A stretch of DNA of 64,000 nucleotides from Helicobacter ganmani (GTDB taxonomy: Bacteria; Campylobacterota; Campylobacteria; Campylobacterales; Helicobacteraceae): NCBI RefSeq assembly GCF_003364315.1, contig NZ_NXLS01000007.1:38628-102627 (forward strand), given 5' to 3'. The notes beneath the pieces are model-generated. The model saw only the letters and a list, made by a program, of their open reading frames with translations, was not told where the DNA came from and made no database searches. Numbering within the stretch: the first letter of the stretch is position 1; each line of letters begins with the position of its first letter. The position numbers and the translations under genes are program-made. This document shows positions 45,603 through 54,516 of this stretch, piece after piece.

Positions 45603-45890
45603 ATGAAATTATTTTTCTTCATACTCGTTTTAACCACTGCTTGTGCTGGATTTGACCCCTTTTACTATGGACAAGATTCCCAAAGTAATGAGGACTTAAA
45701 TCTCTATGGTTTGATGAAAGAACGTGCCAATATCAATGGCAAATGGTATAAGGTACAAACAACTTTTGACGCGCAAAATATGCGCTTTAAGATTCTTAAA
45801 ATCCAAAATAACTGCGTGATTTTGGAGGAATCCTCCACGCAAGGTTTAAGCACAATTTGCCTACAAAAATCAAAACTATTAAGGAACTAA
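45603..45890 (+). CDS. small secreted PilP/CtsR-like protein
   Basis: 95 residues. The N-terminal signal peptide (MKLFFFILVLTTACAG) could be a lipoprotein signal with a Cys at 14. The rest has a short strand-rich domain with NINGKWYKVQTTFD and CVILEE, a beta-sandwich layout as seen in PilP/GspC. It lies between the PilO-like gene and the secretin. In C. jejuni a similarly small protein (CtsR) is encoded before the secretin CtsD. Confidence 0.5.
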   Translation: MKLFFFILVLTTACAGFDPFYYGQDSQSNEDLNLYGLMKERANINGKWYKVQTTFDAQNMRFKILKIQNNCVILEESSTQGLSTICLQKSKLLRN

Positions 45891-47390
45891 ATGCGACTTC
45901 TTTACCGATTCAGCCTCCTATTTCTTTTGCTTTTCGCTCCACTTTTTGCGTGCCAAAATCGCCTTTTTAATCTCTCTTTGCAAGATTATCCCATCAAAAT
46001 TGGTGAGGTTTTAAACGAATTTTCTAGTGAGTGCCATTTCAGTGTTGTTTGGGACGAAATCGCAATAGAATCGCGGCTCAACCAAAATCTTTCTATGATT
46101 AACTTTAAAGACAAAGATTTGAATTTTATCTTTGAATTACTTTTTAATGCGGCAAATTTGCATTATTCTTTTGAAAAGGACATTTTAAGACTTAAAATTA
46201 ATGAAACAAAAACTTTCAAAATCAACTACTTAAGCACGAATCGGCAAGGCATTAGCAATACTTCTGTTTCTATCAATAATGAGGAGCGGCAAAGCAACTA
46301 CAATACGCAAAGAGATGAAGACAATTTAAGCAAGTCTGGAATCAATATCAAAAGCGAAGACGGATTTAATTTTTGGGAAACGATTGAAACAGAAATCTTA
46401 ACAATGATTAATGCCAAAGCAGAGGAAGGGCGTGTGATTATCAATCGTGGCGCGGGATTAGTCAGCGTCAAAGGCGATAGAAAATCACTCCAAAAGGTAG
46501 AATCCTATATCCAAAACCTACACGAACGCTTGCAGCAACAAGTTTTGATTGATGTGCATATTCTAAGCGTTGCGCACAAAAACGCGCAGACTTTGGGGAT
46601 TAATTGGGAAAGTCTTTATGATTTGCAAAATCTTGTGATTCCACCTTTTAGCGAGAGTGCAAGCTTAGGAGGCAAGGGCGAAATGGGCAATGTCAGCGGA
46701 CTAAACCTCATCGGTGGCGATAGCGGACGCAGTTTGCATTATGGGTTAAATATTTTCTCGCAAGGCGTAAGTCTCACGCGCATTGTAGAGTTTCTAAAAA
46801 CCTATGGGGAGGTGCAATCTATCTCTAATCCCAAAGTTCTTACACTCAACAATCAACCCGCAATGATTAGCGTAGGCGATATTTTGCGCTACAAGAAAAG
46901 CAATATTTATCAAAACACCAATGCGCAAACCACGCTCACAAATACCGATAACGAATATCCAAGCATCTTTGCTGGCGTGCTTTTAGACATTACACCTTTG
47001 GTGTTTGGAGAGGAAATCATGCTCAAAATCAATCCCTCTATTACCAAAACCAAAGATAACAAAAGCGAGATTCCAAGCAATGCCTTTGACACCCCACCTA
47101 ATCTTACAACCAATCAACTAAGCTCTATCGTCAAGGTAAAAAATAATCAAAAGATAATTTTAGGTGGGCTCATCTCGCAAAACACAATGAATCAACAAAA
47201 TAAAGTGCCGCTACTTGGGGACATACCTTTGCTAAAGCTACTTTTTTCTTATTCGCAAGAAGTGCAAAATACGGAGGAAATTATTTTCATCATTGAGCCA
47301 AAAATTATTACAGACAATGTATTAAGCCTAGAATCGCTCGGCTATCGCTTGATTGATGAGGAAAAGATTAATAGAAATAATAAGGAATAA
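45891..47390 (+). CDS. secretin (PilQ/GspD/MshL-like)
   Basis: 499 residues. A signal peptide (LLFLLLFAPLFA) leads into an N0/STN-like domain (FNLSLQDYPIKIGEVL...FSVVWDEIAI), an N-terminal helper domain and the secretin core in the last 250 residues: VDVHILSV-type IDVHILSVAHKN, QSISNPKVLTLNNQPAMI, ILDITPLVFGEEIML-like region, and KIILGGLISQN near the C-terminus. It makes an outer-membrane pore. It matches the CtsD place in the C. jejuni competence operon. It is the last intact gene of the unit; the ATPase and inner-membrane platform genes expected next are not in the window. Confidence 0.8.
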   Translation: MRLLYRFSLLFLLLFAPLFACQNRLFNLSLQDYPIKIGEVLNEFSSECHFSVVWDEIAIESRLNQNLSMINFKDKDLNFIFELLFNAANLHYSFEKDILRLKINETKTFKINYLSTNRQGISNTSVSINNEERQSNYNTQRDEDNLSKSGINIKSEDGFNFWETIETEILTMINAKAEEGRVIINRGAGLVSVKGDRKSLQKVESYIQNLHERLQQQVLIDVHILSVAHKNAQTLGINWESLYDLQNLVIPPFSESASLGGKGEMGNVSGLNLIGGDSGRSLHYGLNIFSQGVSLTRIVEFLKTYGEVQSISNPKVLTLNNQPAMISVGDILRYKKSNIYQNTNAQTTLTNTDNEYPSIFAGVLLDITPLVFGEEIMLKINPSITKTKDNKSEIPSNAFDTPPNLTTNQLSSIVKVKNNQKIILGGLISQNTMNQQNKVPLLGDIPLLKLLFSYSQEVQNTEEIIFIIEPKIITDNVLSLESLGYRLIDEEKINRNNKE

Positions 47391-47412
47391 ATTTTGTAGA
47401 ATACTAAAGTAA

Positions 47413-47790
47413 AATGCAACGAAATCTTATCTCAATAAGCATCAGTTTGTAGGCGTTGAATTAGACTCTACCTATTGCAAACTCTCAAAAAATCGTTTTT
47501 TAGAGACAATCAAAAAAGAGGGAGCAAAATTATACATTGACCATATTAAGCCAAAAGATTTAGGAGGGAAAGCCACTTTAGAAAATGGACAAACGCTTTG
47601 TAGTAGGCGTAATTAATCTAAAACAAACCAAAACAGGCAAAAAGATATTTTAAGAATATTAGAAAACTACCAAAAATGCTAACGAGAAAGAATGGATAGA
47701 TTTCTTAGAATATACGCTAAAAGTTTATGAAAAACATATACCAATGGGCATATTGTATGAAACAAAGAATAAGATATTTCAATATTCTTC
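47413..47790 (+). pseudogene. decayed HNH endonuclease (restriction-enzyme-like) fragment
   Basis: No intact ORF, but two frames join. Frame from 47413 to 47616 reads KLYIDHIKPKDLGGKATLEN then GQTLCSRRN and a stop; this is an HNH-type His-Asp... DHIKP motif followed by the Asn/Cys of CSRRN. The following frame (from 47615) reads NLKQTKTGKKIF, has stops at 47651 and 47660, and then reads EWIDFLEYTLKVYEKHIPMG. Thus one frameshift and two stops interrupt a former type II restriction-endonuclease-like gene whose 5' end is missing. It directly follows the secretin operon. Confidence 0.65.
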
Positions 47791-47795
47791 ACAAC

Positions 47796-48242
47796 CTATC
47801 CCCCAAAGAATCCTCTTAAATCATTATTGAAATACATTTCTAACACTTTCGCGCATTGTGGGCAAATTTGTAAAGGTTTGTCGTTAAAAAACTTTGTCTG
47901 CACCTTATGCGAATAAATCCCAAGAAAAAAGCGCAAATTAAGAGAAATCGTAGCAATGAAATCGGGATTTTTGAGATTCTCCAAAGCCTCCTTGCACCCG
48001 CACAAATGCACAAAAGGGTCGCCTTTACTCCTAAACATCACCTCTTGCACTCTTGCTTGATAGAGCATAATTTTGCAAATATTATTGCTTGAAAAACGAA
48101 AGTAAATGCCCCTCTCATCGGCAGATAAATCCGCGAAATTCGCCATAATCCCACCCTGTTGAAGCTGTTTAAAAAGCGCGGAATCCAAGCCATTCTCTCC
48201 ACTTCCGCAAGCAGCAATCGTTTTTTCAAAAAATTTTTGCAA
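47796..48242 (-). CDS. conserved protein with possible zinc-binding cysteines
   Basis: 148 residues. Cysteine pairs CGCKEA at about 85 and CPQCAK at about 134 suggest a zinc site. The N-terminal half (LFKQLQQGGIMANFADL) has no motif I recognise. It directly abuts gmhA and so is co-transcribed with the heptose operon, but nothing in it points to sugar chemistry. No family assignment. Confidence 0.55.
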   Translation of the reverse strand: MQKFFEKTIAACGSGENGLDSALFKQLQQGGIMANFADLSADERGIYFRFSSNNICKIMLYQARVQEVMFRSKGDPFVHLCGCKEALENLKNPDFIATISLNLRFFLGIYSHKVQTKFFNDKPLQICPQCAKVLEMYFNNDLRGFFGG

Positions 48243-48806
48243 TTATTCCGCCTCTCTTTCAATCAAATCACAAAGAATATGCCCCATTAAAATGTGCATT
48301 TCCTGAATGCGCGGCGTATCACTGCTTGGAGAGATGAGCAAAATATCGCAGAGATTCCGCATTTCTCCCCCGCTCCCTCCGCTAAATCCTAGAGTTTTAC
48401 AACCTATCTGACGCGCGACTTTTAAGGCATTAAGGACATTTTTACTATTGCCACTTGTAGAGATTCCAAGCAACAAATCCCCATTTCTTGCTATCGCCTC
48501 CACTTGTCTAGAAAACACAAACTCATAGCCATAATCGTTTCCAATCGCGCTCAAAGCACTCGTATCGGTTGTTAGAGCAATCGCACACAAACCCTTGCGC
48601 TCCCGCTTGTATCTCCCGGTAAGTTCTGCCGCAATGTGTTGGCTATCTGCCGCACTTCCGCCATTGCCACAGAGTAGAATCTTGCCTCCGCCTTTTAATA
48701 CCTCTATCGCCATTTGTGCTGCATTTTCTAAATCTTGCGCTAGAGATTCCATTTTTTGCGCACTTTCTAAATGTGCTGCAATCTCTCCCAAAATCACTTG
48801 TTTCAT
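48243..48806 (-). CDS. gmhA: phosphoheptose isomerase
   Basis: 187 residues, normal length. SIS domain: [55 protein letters not shown], and a C-terminal [15 protein letters not shown] helix with the active-site Glu and His. It turns sedoheptulose 7-phosphate into D-glycero-D-manno-heptose 7-phosphate, the first step to ADP-heptose for LPS. It begins immediately after hldE. Confidence 0.97.
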   Translation of the reverse strand: MKQVILGEIAAHLESAQKMESLAQDLENAAQMAIEVLKGGGKILLCGNGGSAADSQHIAAELTGRYKRERKGLCAIALTTDTSALSAIGNDYGYEFVFSRQVEAIARNGDLLLGISTSGNSKNVLNALKVARQIGCKTLGFSGGSGGEMRNLCDILLISPSSDTPRIQEMHILMGHILCDLIEREAE

Positions 48807-50363
48807 TTAAGATTCCTTTATTTTTTGGATTAATTGACTTGTGCTTTTGCCCTCTATAAACTCCAACAAGCACACCTCATCACTAAATTCACTCCCCACA
48901 ACCTCCTTGCCCTGATAGTCTGCGCCTTTTACTAACACATTAGGGCGAATTTTTGCAATCAACTCTCGTGGAGTTTCCTCCTCAAACACCACGACAAAAT
49001 CCACACATTCCAAAGCACAAAGCATTGCGATTCTATCTTTTTCCTCATTCATAGGGCGCGAAATCCCTTTAAGCCGTTTGACAGAAGCATCACTATTCAA
49101 ACCGATAATCAGCAAATCTCCTAAATTACGCGCCTTGTGCAAATAATCAATATGTCCTAAATGCAAAATATCAAAGCAACCATTTGTAAAAACGATTTTG
49201 AAATTTTCCTCTTTGAGTTGGTGGAGAGATTCCAAAAATCCATAAAACTCCTCTGCTTTTATCCATTTATCCCAATAGGAAGTGAGTTTTTGCCGCTTAA
49301 AAATTTTGGTAATTTGTCTGCTTAGAGAATTTGAAAGAGACATCTCCTCGCCAAAAATTTGCAAAAATTCTGTATTTGCCAAAGCAGAATCCAAAAGGTT
49401 GTTGCGCCTAAGATAAGCAAAAATCTCTTGTTTGCTAGCAGTTGCAGAACCCACTTTGCTTACTACAACCGCAGCGGCGGCATTGGCAAAATATACGCTT
49501 TGTGAGATTGGCTTACCCAATGCCAACATATAAGCCAAAGAGGCAATCACCGTGTCTCCTGCTCCTGTTACATCAAAGACTTCCCGTGCAATCGTTGGCA
49601 TTCTCTCTACTTTGACGCTTCCTTCTTGGATAGAATCCCTTGTGGCAAATGCGATTCCATCTTCACTTAAAGTGATTAATGAAGTCTCTAATGCGCACAT
49701 TTTTTGTAAAGCCACAATACAATCTTGCAACGAATCCTCATCACAAATATTAATCCCTGTGGCTTGCATTGCTTCTTTTTTGTTGGGAGTAAGCAAGGTT
49801 GCGCCCTTGTATTTGGTATAATCCTTGCCCTTTGGGTCTATTAAAATCTTTAAATCGTGCGCTTTGGCTAAGGCAACCAAACTTTGTGTCAAACTATCAT
49901 TCAATACGCCCTTTTGATAATCACTTAACACGAGACATTGGAGATTGGATTCCACAATCTTGCGCGAAACAAAATCCAAAATAAACTTCTCGCCCTCTTG
50001 ACAAATGAGGCTTTTATCCTCCCTATCAATTCGCACGACTTGCTGATGTGCCGCAATAAGGCGAGATTTTTGTGTCGTAGGGCGCAAAGTGCTTGAGAAA
50101 ATCCCCTCTATCTTAATGCCCCTATTTTCTAATTCTTGTTTCAAAGTTTTACCCGCTTCATCACAACCCACTATTCCGCAAATCCATACATTGGATTCCA
50201 AACTTATAAGGTTATTAGCGACATTACACGCGCCACCTAGGCTCAAAGATTCTTTTTTTACATCAATCACTTGCACTGGTGCTTCAGGAGAAATGCGCTC
50301 ACAATTCCCCCAAATATAATGGTCTAAAATCAAATCTCCCACAACTAAAATATTTGGCTTCAT
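48807..50363 (-). CDS. hldE: bifunctional heptose 7-phosphate kinase/heptose 1-phosphate adenylyltransferase
   Basis: 518 residues. N-terminal ribokinase-type kinase (about 1-320): NILVVGDLILDHYIWG, LGGACNVANNL and the catalytic FDVTGAGDTVIASL. C-terminal nucleotidyltransferase (about 385-518): VFTNGCFDILHLGHIDYL with the HxGH motif. The two domains are separated by a linker of about 50 residues (LSNSLSRQITKIFKRQ region), which makes it longer than the 461-477 usual. It makes ADP-D-glycero-beta-D-manno-heptose with GmhB. ADP-heptose is also the metabolite that activates host ALPK1. Confidence 0.96.
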   Translation of the reverse strand: MKPNILVVGDLILDHYIWGNCERISPEAPVQVIDVKKESLSLGGACNVANNLISLESNVWICGIVGCDEAGKTLKQELENRGIKIEGIFSSTLRPTTQKSRLIAAHQQVVRIDREDKSLICQEGEKFILDFVSRKIVESNLQCLVLSDYQKGVLNDSLTQSLVALAKAHDLKILIDPKGKDYTKYKGATLLTPNKKEAMQATGINICDEDSLQDCIVALQKMCALETSLITLSEDGIAFATRDSIQEGSVKVERMPTIAREVFDVTGAGDTVIASLAYMLALGKPISQSVYFANAAAAVVVSKVGSATASKQEIFAYLRRNNLLDSALANTEFLQIFGEEMSLSNSLSRQITKIFKRQKLTSYWDKWIKAEEFYGFLESLHQLKEENFKIVFTNGCFDILHLGHIDYLHKARNLGDLLIIGLNSDASVKRLKGISRPMNEEKDRIAMLCALECVDFVVVFEEETPRELIAKIRPNVLVKGADYQGKEVVGSEFSDEVCLLEFIEGKSTSQLIQKIKES

Positions 50364-50366
50364 ACA

Positions 50367-51386
50367 TTAATTTCCCAAAACTTCTTCCCACAGATTTGCA
50401 TTATGAATCGCTTTGATTTGGCTTAAATAGTTTTTGATTCCCACTTCTAGCGAGAATCTTGGTTCATAATCTAAAAATTTTTTGGTCAAAACGATATTCG
50501 CTTCTGTATGCGTTTGAAAAAACTTATAGGGATTCTCAATATACTCCACTTCAAAGTCACCCAAATTCGTTTTGAGACATTGAATAATGTCATTATAGCT
50601 TCTTGCCTTGCCACTACCAACATTATAGATTCCACTTTTTTTTGCGTGGATTGCTTTGACATTTGCTGCAATCACATCTTGAATATACACGAAATCACGC
50701 TTTTGTTCGCCCATTTTAAACAAGCGCACTTTTTTGGATTTCAACGCTTGTAAGCCTAATTGCAAAATCATTGAAGCAGTTTTGCCTTTATAAACTTCAT
50801 TTTCACCATAAACATTAAAATATCTCAAGCCCACAATGTTTAAAAGCGGAAAATTCTTTAAGTATTTCATCGTGAGATTGTCCATCATCAATTTAGAAAA
50901 TCCATAAACATTTTCTGGAATCTCTCCGCTACCGATACTATTAGGCGCAGGGCTATTGCCATAAACGCCCGCACTTGAAGCATAAATCATACTTGCATTG
51001 CTACGCACGCACAAGTCCAACAAATCCTTATATGCATTCACATTTGCGCGCAAAATCGCCTCTTGATTCATCACTGTGGTATCCGAAATAGCCGCTTGAT
51101 GAAAAATATAATCAAATTTGCGTTTCTCCAATCTTGCCAAATCCTCTTTATCGGTAATATCCCCTACAATCACCTCGCCCTTAAAATCAAGTAGATTCTT
51201 AAAATGTCCTAGAGATTTTAGATTTCCGTTGCTAAACTTCGTTTCGCTTCTAAAGCTATCCAATACCACCACTTCCGCGTCTTTATGGTGCTTTTGAAAA
51301 TAAAGTGCGAGATTAGAGCCAATAAATCCTGCACCCCCTGTAATCAAAATGCGTTTCCCTTTCAAAGAATCATCAATGTATTGCAT
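50367..51386 (-). CDS. hldD: ADP-L-glycero-D-manno-heptose 6-epimerase
   Basis: 339 residues. Short-chain dehydrogenase fold: RILITGGAGFIGSNLALYF for NADP, YGFSKLMMDN with the catalytic Tyr and Lys, and SSAGVYGNS with the catalytic Ser. It converts the D,D to the L,D form of ADP-heptose, the last step before incorporation in LPS inner core. It heads the hldD-hldE-gmhA operon with 3 bases between hldD and hldE. Confidence 0.95.
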   Translation of the reverse strand: MQYIDDSLKGKRILITGGAGFIGSNLALYFQKHHKDAEVVVLDSFRSETKFSNGNLKSLGHFKNLLDFKGEVIVGDITDKEDLARLEKRKFDYIFHQAAISDTTVMNQEAILRANVNAYKDLLDLCVRSNASMIYASSAGVYGNSPAPNSIGSGEIPENVYGFSKLMMDNLTMKYLKNFPLLNIVGLRYFNVYGENEVYKGKTASMILQLGLQALKSKKVRLFKMGEQKRDFVYIQDVIAANVKAIHAKKSGIYNVGSGKARSYNDIIQCLKTNLGDFEVEYIENPYKFFQTHTEANIVLTKKFLDYEPRFSLEVGIKNYLSQIKAIHNANLWEEVLGN

Positions 51387-51500
51387 ATTTTTCTCCCTTT
51401 AAAGATTTAGCTTTATTGTAGCAAAATTCTCTGCATTTTAGAGTTTATGCTATAATTTTATTTTGATTCTTTGATTCTCATAAATTGGAATTATTTTATT

Positions 51501-52364
51501 ATGTTAAAAAATATTCAAACGATGAAAGATTTTGTAATAAACGAAATTGATGCTTTGCCACCATTGCCTCAAACAATTCTTGAATTGCAAAGGATTTGCG
51601 CTCAAGAACATTCAAGCATCAAGCAAGTTGCTAATGTGATTGAGCAAGACCCTTTTTTGACAATGGATTTAATCAAAAGCGCAAATTCTCCTCTTTATGG
51701 TTATCATCGTAAAATTAACTCCATTTTACAAGCCGTTTCCCTCTTTGGAATCTCAACTGCCAAAGGCTTGGCGATTGCAAGTGCAATCAAAGCAAAATTT
51801 GTGATAAATTTAACACCTTACAACATAGAAGTTAGTCAATTTGTAGATACTTCCAATATCAAAAATGCTTTTTTATGTAGGTGGCAACAAAAAAATATCC
51901 ATTTGCTTGAGATTTTAGTTCCCTGCGCACTTGTAATGCACATTGGTATGGTGATTATTTCAAACTGCTTAAAGCAATCAGGAAAGCAAGAAGAATTTAT
52001 GCAGAACATTAATTCCCATCAATTTTTAGAAATTGAACAAAATTTGCTCGGCTACAACCAGTTTGAAGTGCTAGAGCATTTATTTGAACATTGGAACTTT
52101 GAAGAAACAATGGTGCAAGTGGTACATTATTTAAATAGCCCTACTTTACCAAAAGAGCTACAAATTTATATTTATCCCCTAAGAGTGTTGAATGCCTTAA
52201 TAAATCCCTATGAAATCGCAAGTGAAGCGCAAATTTTGGAAGCAAGAAATCTTGTGCAACAATATCAGTTGGATTTAGCAAGCTTTGACACAACCTTAGA
52301 GGATATGCGACTAAACCCCGCGCCTACTTTGCCCGAAGAGGATTATCCTTTAGTTGATGAATGA
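51501..52364 (+). CDS. HDOD domain protein
   Basis: 287 residues from ATG 51501 (an in-frame TTG lies upstream at 51471; a second ATG is at 51522). The HDOD core occupies about 10-200: INEIDALPPLPQTILELQR, VANVIEQDPFLTMDLIKSANSPLYG (the diagnostic segment), and SLFGISTAKGLAIAS. The HD metal residues are not conserved, as in all HDOD proteins. They act in signalling or stress responses. The stop is inside the start of rnr, so the two are coupled. Confidence 0.85.
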   Translation: MLKNIQTMKDFVINEIDALPPLPQTILELQRICAQEHSSIKQVANVIEQDPFLTMDLIKSANSPLYGYHRKINSILQAVSLFGISTAKGLAIASAIKAKFVINLTPYNIEVSQFVDTSNIKNAFLCRWQQKNIHLLEILVPCALVMHIGMVIISNCLKQSGKQEEFMQNINSHQFLEIEQNLLGYNQFEVLEHLFEHWNFEETMVQVVHYLNSPTLPKELQIYIYPLRVLNALINPYEIASEAQILEARNLVQQYQLDLASFDTTLEDMRLNPAPTLPEEDYPLVDE

Positions 52365-54516
52365 GTTTTTAAACCTCTTGCAAAACGGGATTCCGCTTGA
52401 TTTCAAACTTGCAGAATCCTTTACACAAATTTTGGCATCTCTCTTAAAGCTTAATGTGCTTATCTTGCGCAAAAATCGCTATTTTTTACGCAAACAATTC
52501 TGCATTGGCAGAGTAGAACTAGCGCGCAAGGGTTATGGATTCGTCCTTCCTCTGCCAAAATCCAACAAGCAAGATTGGCTCGTAGAAAAAAATCTTTTAA
52601 AAGGAGCGCAAAAGGGCGATATTGTGCTAGCCAAACTGCTTACCAAAGGCGATTCCAATCGTCCGCGTGCAAAAGTTTTAAGCATTTTAGAATCCAAAGA
52701 CAAATTCGTGCTTTGCTATCTTGAAAAATACAAACTAGATTGCATTGCAATTTCAATCCCAAACGAGATTCCTTATAAAATCAAAGCGAGCCAAAAATCG
52801 CTAAAAACCTTACCTTCTAACACAATCTTAAAGTTAAATCCCAAAAATGGCGAGATTTTAGAAATTTTAGGCACATTAGAAGATTCGCAGATTGATGAAA
52901 CCCTTACATTAAGCCTCTATGATCGGCAAGAATCTTTCAATCTAAGCGCGCAACTTCAAGCAGAAAGCTTCCAAGAAGTGCGCATAAAAGACTTCAAAGA
53001 CCGCATAAACTGCACGCATTTGCCTTTTTGTGCGATTGACCCGCTTGGCGCAAAAGACCACGATGACGCGGTTTATTTTGACGCGGAATCCTCTACGCTT
53101 TATGTTGCGATTGCCGATGTAAGCTATTATGTGCCACAGGATTCCCCGCTAGACTTAGAAGCAAGAAATCGTGGCTTTAGCATTTATTTTCCGCACAAAT
53201 CTATTCCTATGTTGCCTCGTGCTTTAAGTGAGAATCTTTGTTCTTTGAATGCGGGCAAATTGCGTCTTGCAATGGTTTGGAAAATGCGCCTACACAAACG
53301 CACCAAAGCGGTTTTAAATAGCGAATTGTTTGAAGCGGTGGTTAAAGTGCGACAAAAACTCACTTACGAGGAAGTAGATGAGCTACTAGAAAGCGGCAAG
53401 AGCAAACAAATTCTCCCTGCTCTCAAAAAACCACTCCTTCATCTTCACACGCTTGCCCAAAAACTCCGAGCCAAAAGGTTAAAAAAGGGTTTTGATTTCT
53501 TAGGAGATGAAAAATCAATGGAGCTAGACAAAAACTTAGAATTAAAAAATATAAAAATAGAATCGCAAACCCCTAGCCATCAACTTGTAGAAGAGTGCAT
53601 GCTGCTAGCAAATATGCAAAGTGCAAAACTCCAAACTCAAAGAACAACAGCAAATGACGAAAGCCTAAAACTAGGTATTTATCGCGTCCATTCACAACCA
53701 AAACCCGCTGGAATCACAGAATTATTCACGGAGCTTAAACTACTTGGCATTTGGGAAAAAGTGATTCCTTTTAGAGATTTTCATCAAGCTATTTTAAACG
53801 TGCAAAGAGCCGCGAAACTCGCTAATATGGAAAGCGAAATGGATAAACTTATTATCAAATCTATGCCACAAGCAAGCTATGCAAGCCACAATATCGGGCA
53901 TTTTGGATTAGGATTTGAAGTTTATAGTCATTTTACTTCTCCGATTCGGCGTTATAGTGATTTGCTACTTCACAGAATCCTAAAGGCAAAGATTCAGCTT
54001 AATGAGGATTCCACGCACAAGGAATCTCTACCCACACTTTGCGAGGATTTAAGCCAAAAAGAACGCGAAGTCGCCAAGATAGAAATGGAATTTAAAGACC
54101 GCAAATTTGCGCGATTTTTATCACAAAGAATCGGACAAGCTTTTATCGGATTTGTGTCCAATGATTCTACCCCAGAGATTGTTTCTCTTGTAACTCCTCC
54201 TTTGCAAGGTGCGCGTGTCCTCTGTCTTAAAGGCAAAGGGGTAAAATACCAAAAAGTGCGCATTCAAATCATAGAAGTTAATATCGCAACCGCAAAAATT
54301 TATGGTAGAATTGTGGAAAGTTATAATGAAAGTTTTGGAATCGCAAGCGAGCAAATCTCCACATATCTCTTTGCGAAATCTTCTCAAAAAGAGCGTCAAA
54401 AGCAACAAAAAGCTAAAGAAAAAGCACAAAAAACAATGCAACGAGCAAAACGCTATAAAAGGAATCGCCATACCAACTCGCAATCTTTTGTGCGCCACAA
54501 ATGCAAAGGTAGATAA
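52357..54516 (+). CDS. rnr: ribonuclease R
   Basis: 719 residues from ATG 52357. A cold-shock-like RNA-binding part precedes the RNB domain with CAIDPLGAKDHDDAVYF (catalytic Asp cluster), and MLPRALSENLCSLNAGKLRLAM (about 289-310), and FTSPIRRYSDLLLHR. A C-terminal S1-type domain and a Lys/Arg/Gln-rich tail end the chain. It degrades structured RNA 3' to 5'. Followed by holA as in H. pylori (HP1248, HP1247). Confidence 0.93.
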   Translation: MNEFLNLLQNGIPLDFKLAESFTQILASLLKLNVLILRKNRYFLRKQFCIGRVELARKGYGFVLPLPKSNKQDWLVEKNLLKGAQKGDIVLAKLLTKGDSNRPRAKVLSILESKDKFVLCYLEKYKLDCIAISIPNEIPYKIKASQKSLKTLPSNTILKLNPKNGEILEILGTLEDSQIDETLTLSLYDRQESFNLSAQLQAESFQEVRIKDFKDRINCTHLPFCAIDPLGAKDHDDAVYFDAESSTLYVAIADVSYYVPQDSPLDLEARNRGFSIYFPHKSIPMLPRALSENLCSLNAGKLRLAMVWKMRLHKRTKAVLNSELFEAVVKVRQKLTYEEVDELLESGKSKQILPALKKPLLHLHTLAQKLRAKRLKKGFDFLGDEKSMELDKNLELKNIKIESQTPSHQLVEECMLLANMQSAKLQTQRTTANDESLKLGIYRVHSQPKPAGITELFTELKLLGIWEKVIPFRDFHQAILNVQRAAKLANMESEMDKLIIKSMPQASYASHNIGHFGLGFEVYSHFTSPIRRYSDLLLHRILKAKIQLNEDSTHKESLPTLCEDLSQKEREVAKIEMEFKDRKFARFLSQRIGQAFIGFVSNDSTPEIVSLVTPPLQGARVLCLKGKGVKYQKVRIQIIEVNIATAKIYGRIVESYNESFGIASEQISTYLFAKSSQKERQKQQKAKEKAQKTMQRAKRYKRNRHTNSQSFVRHKCKGR

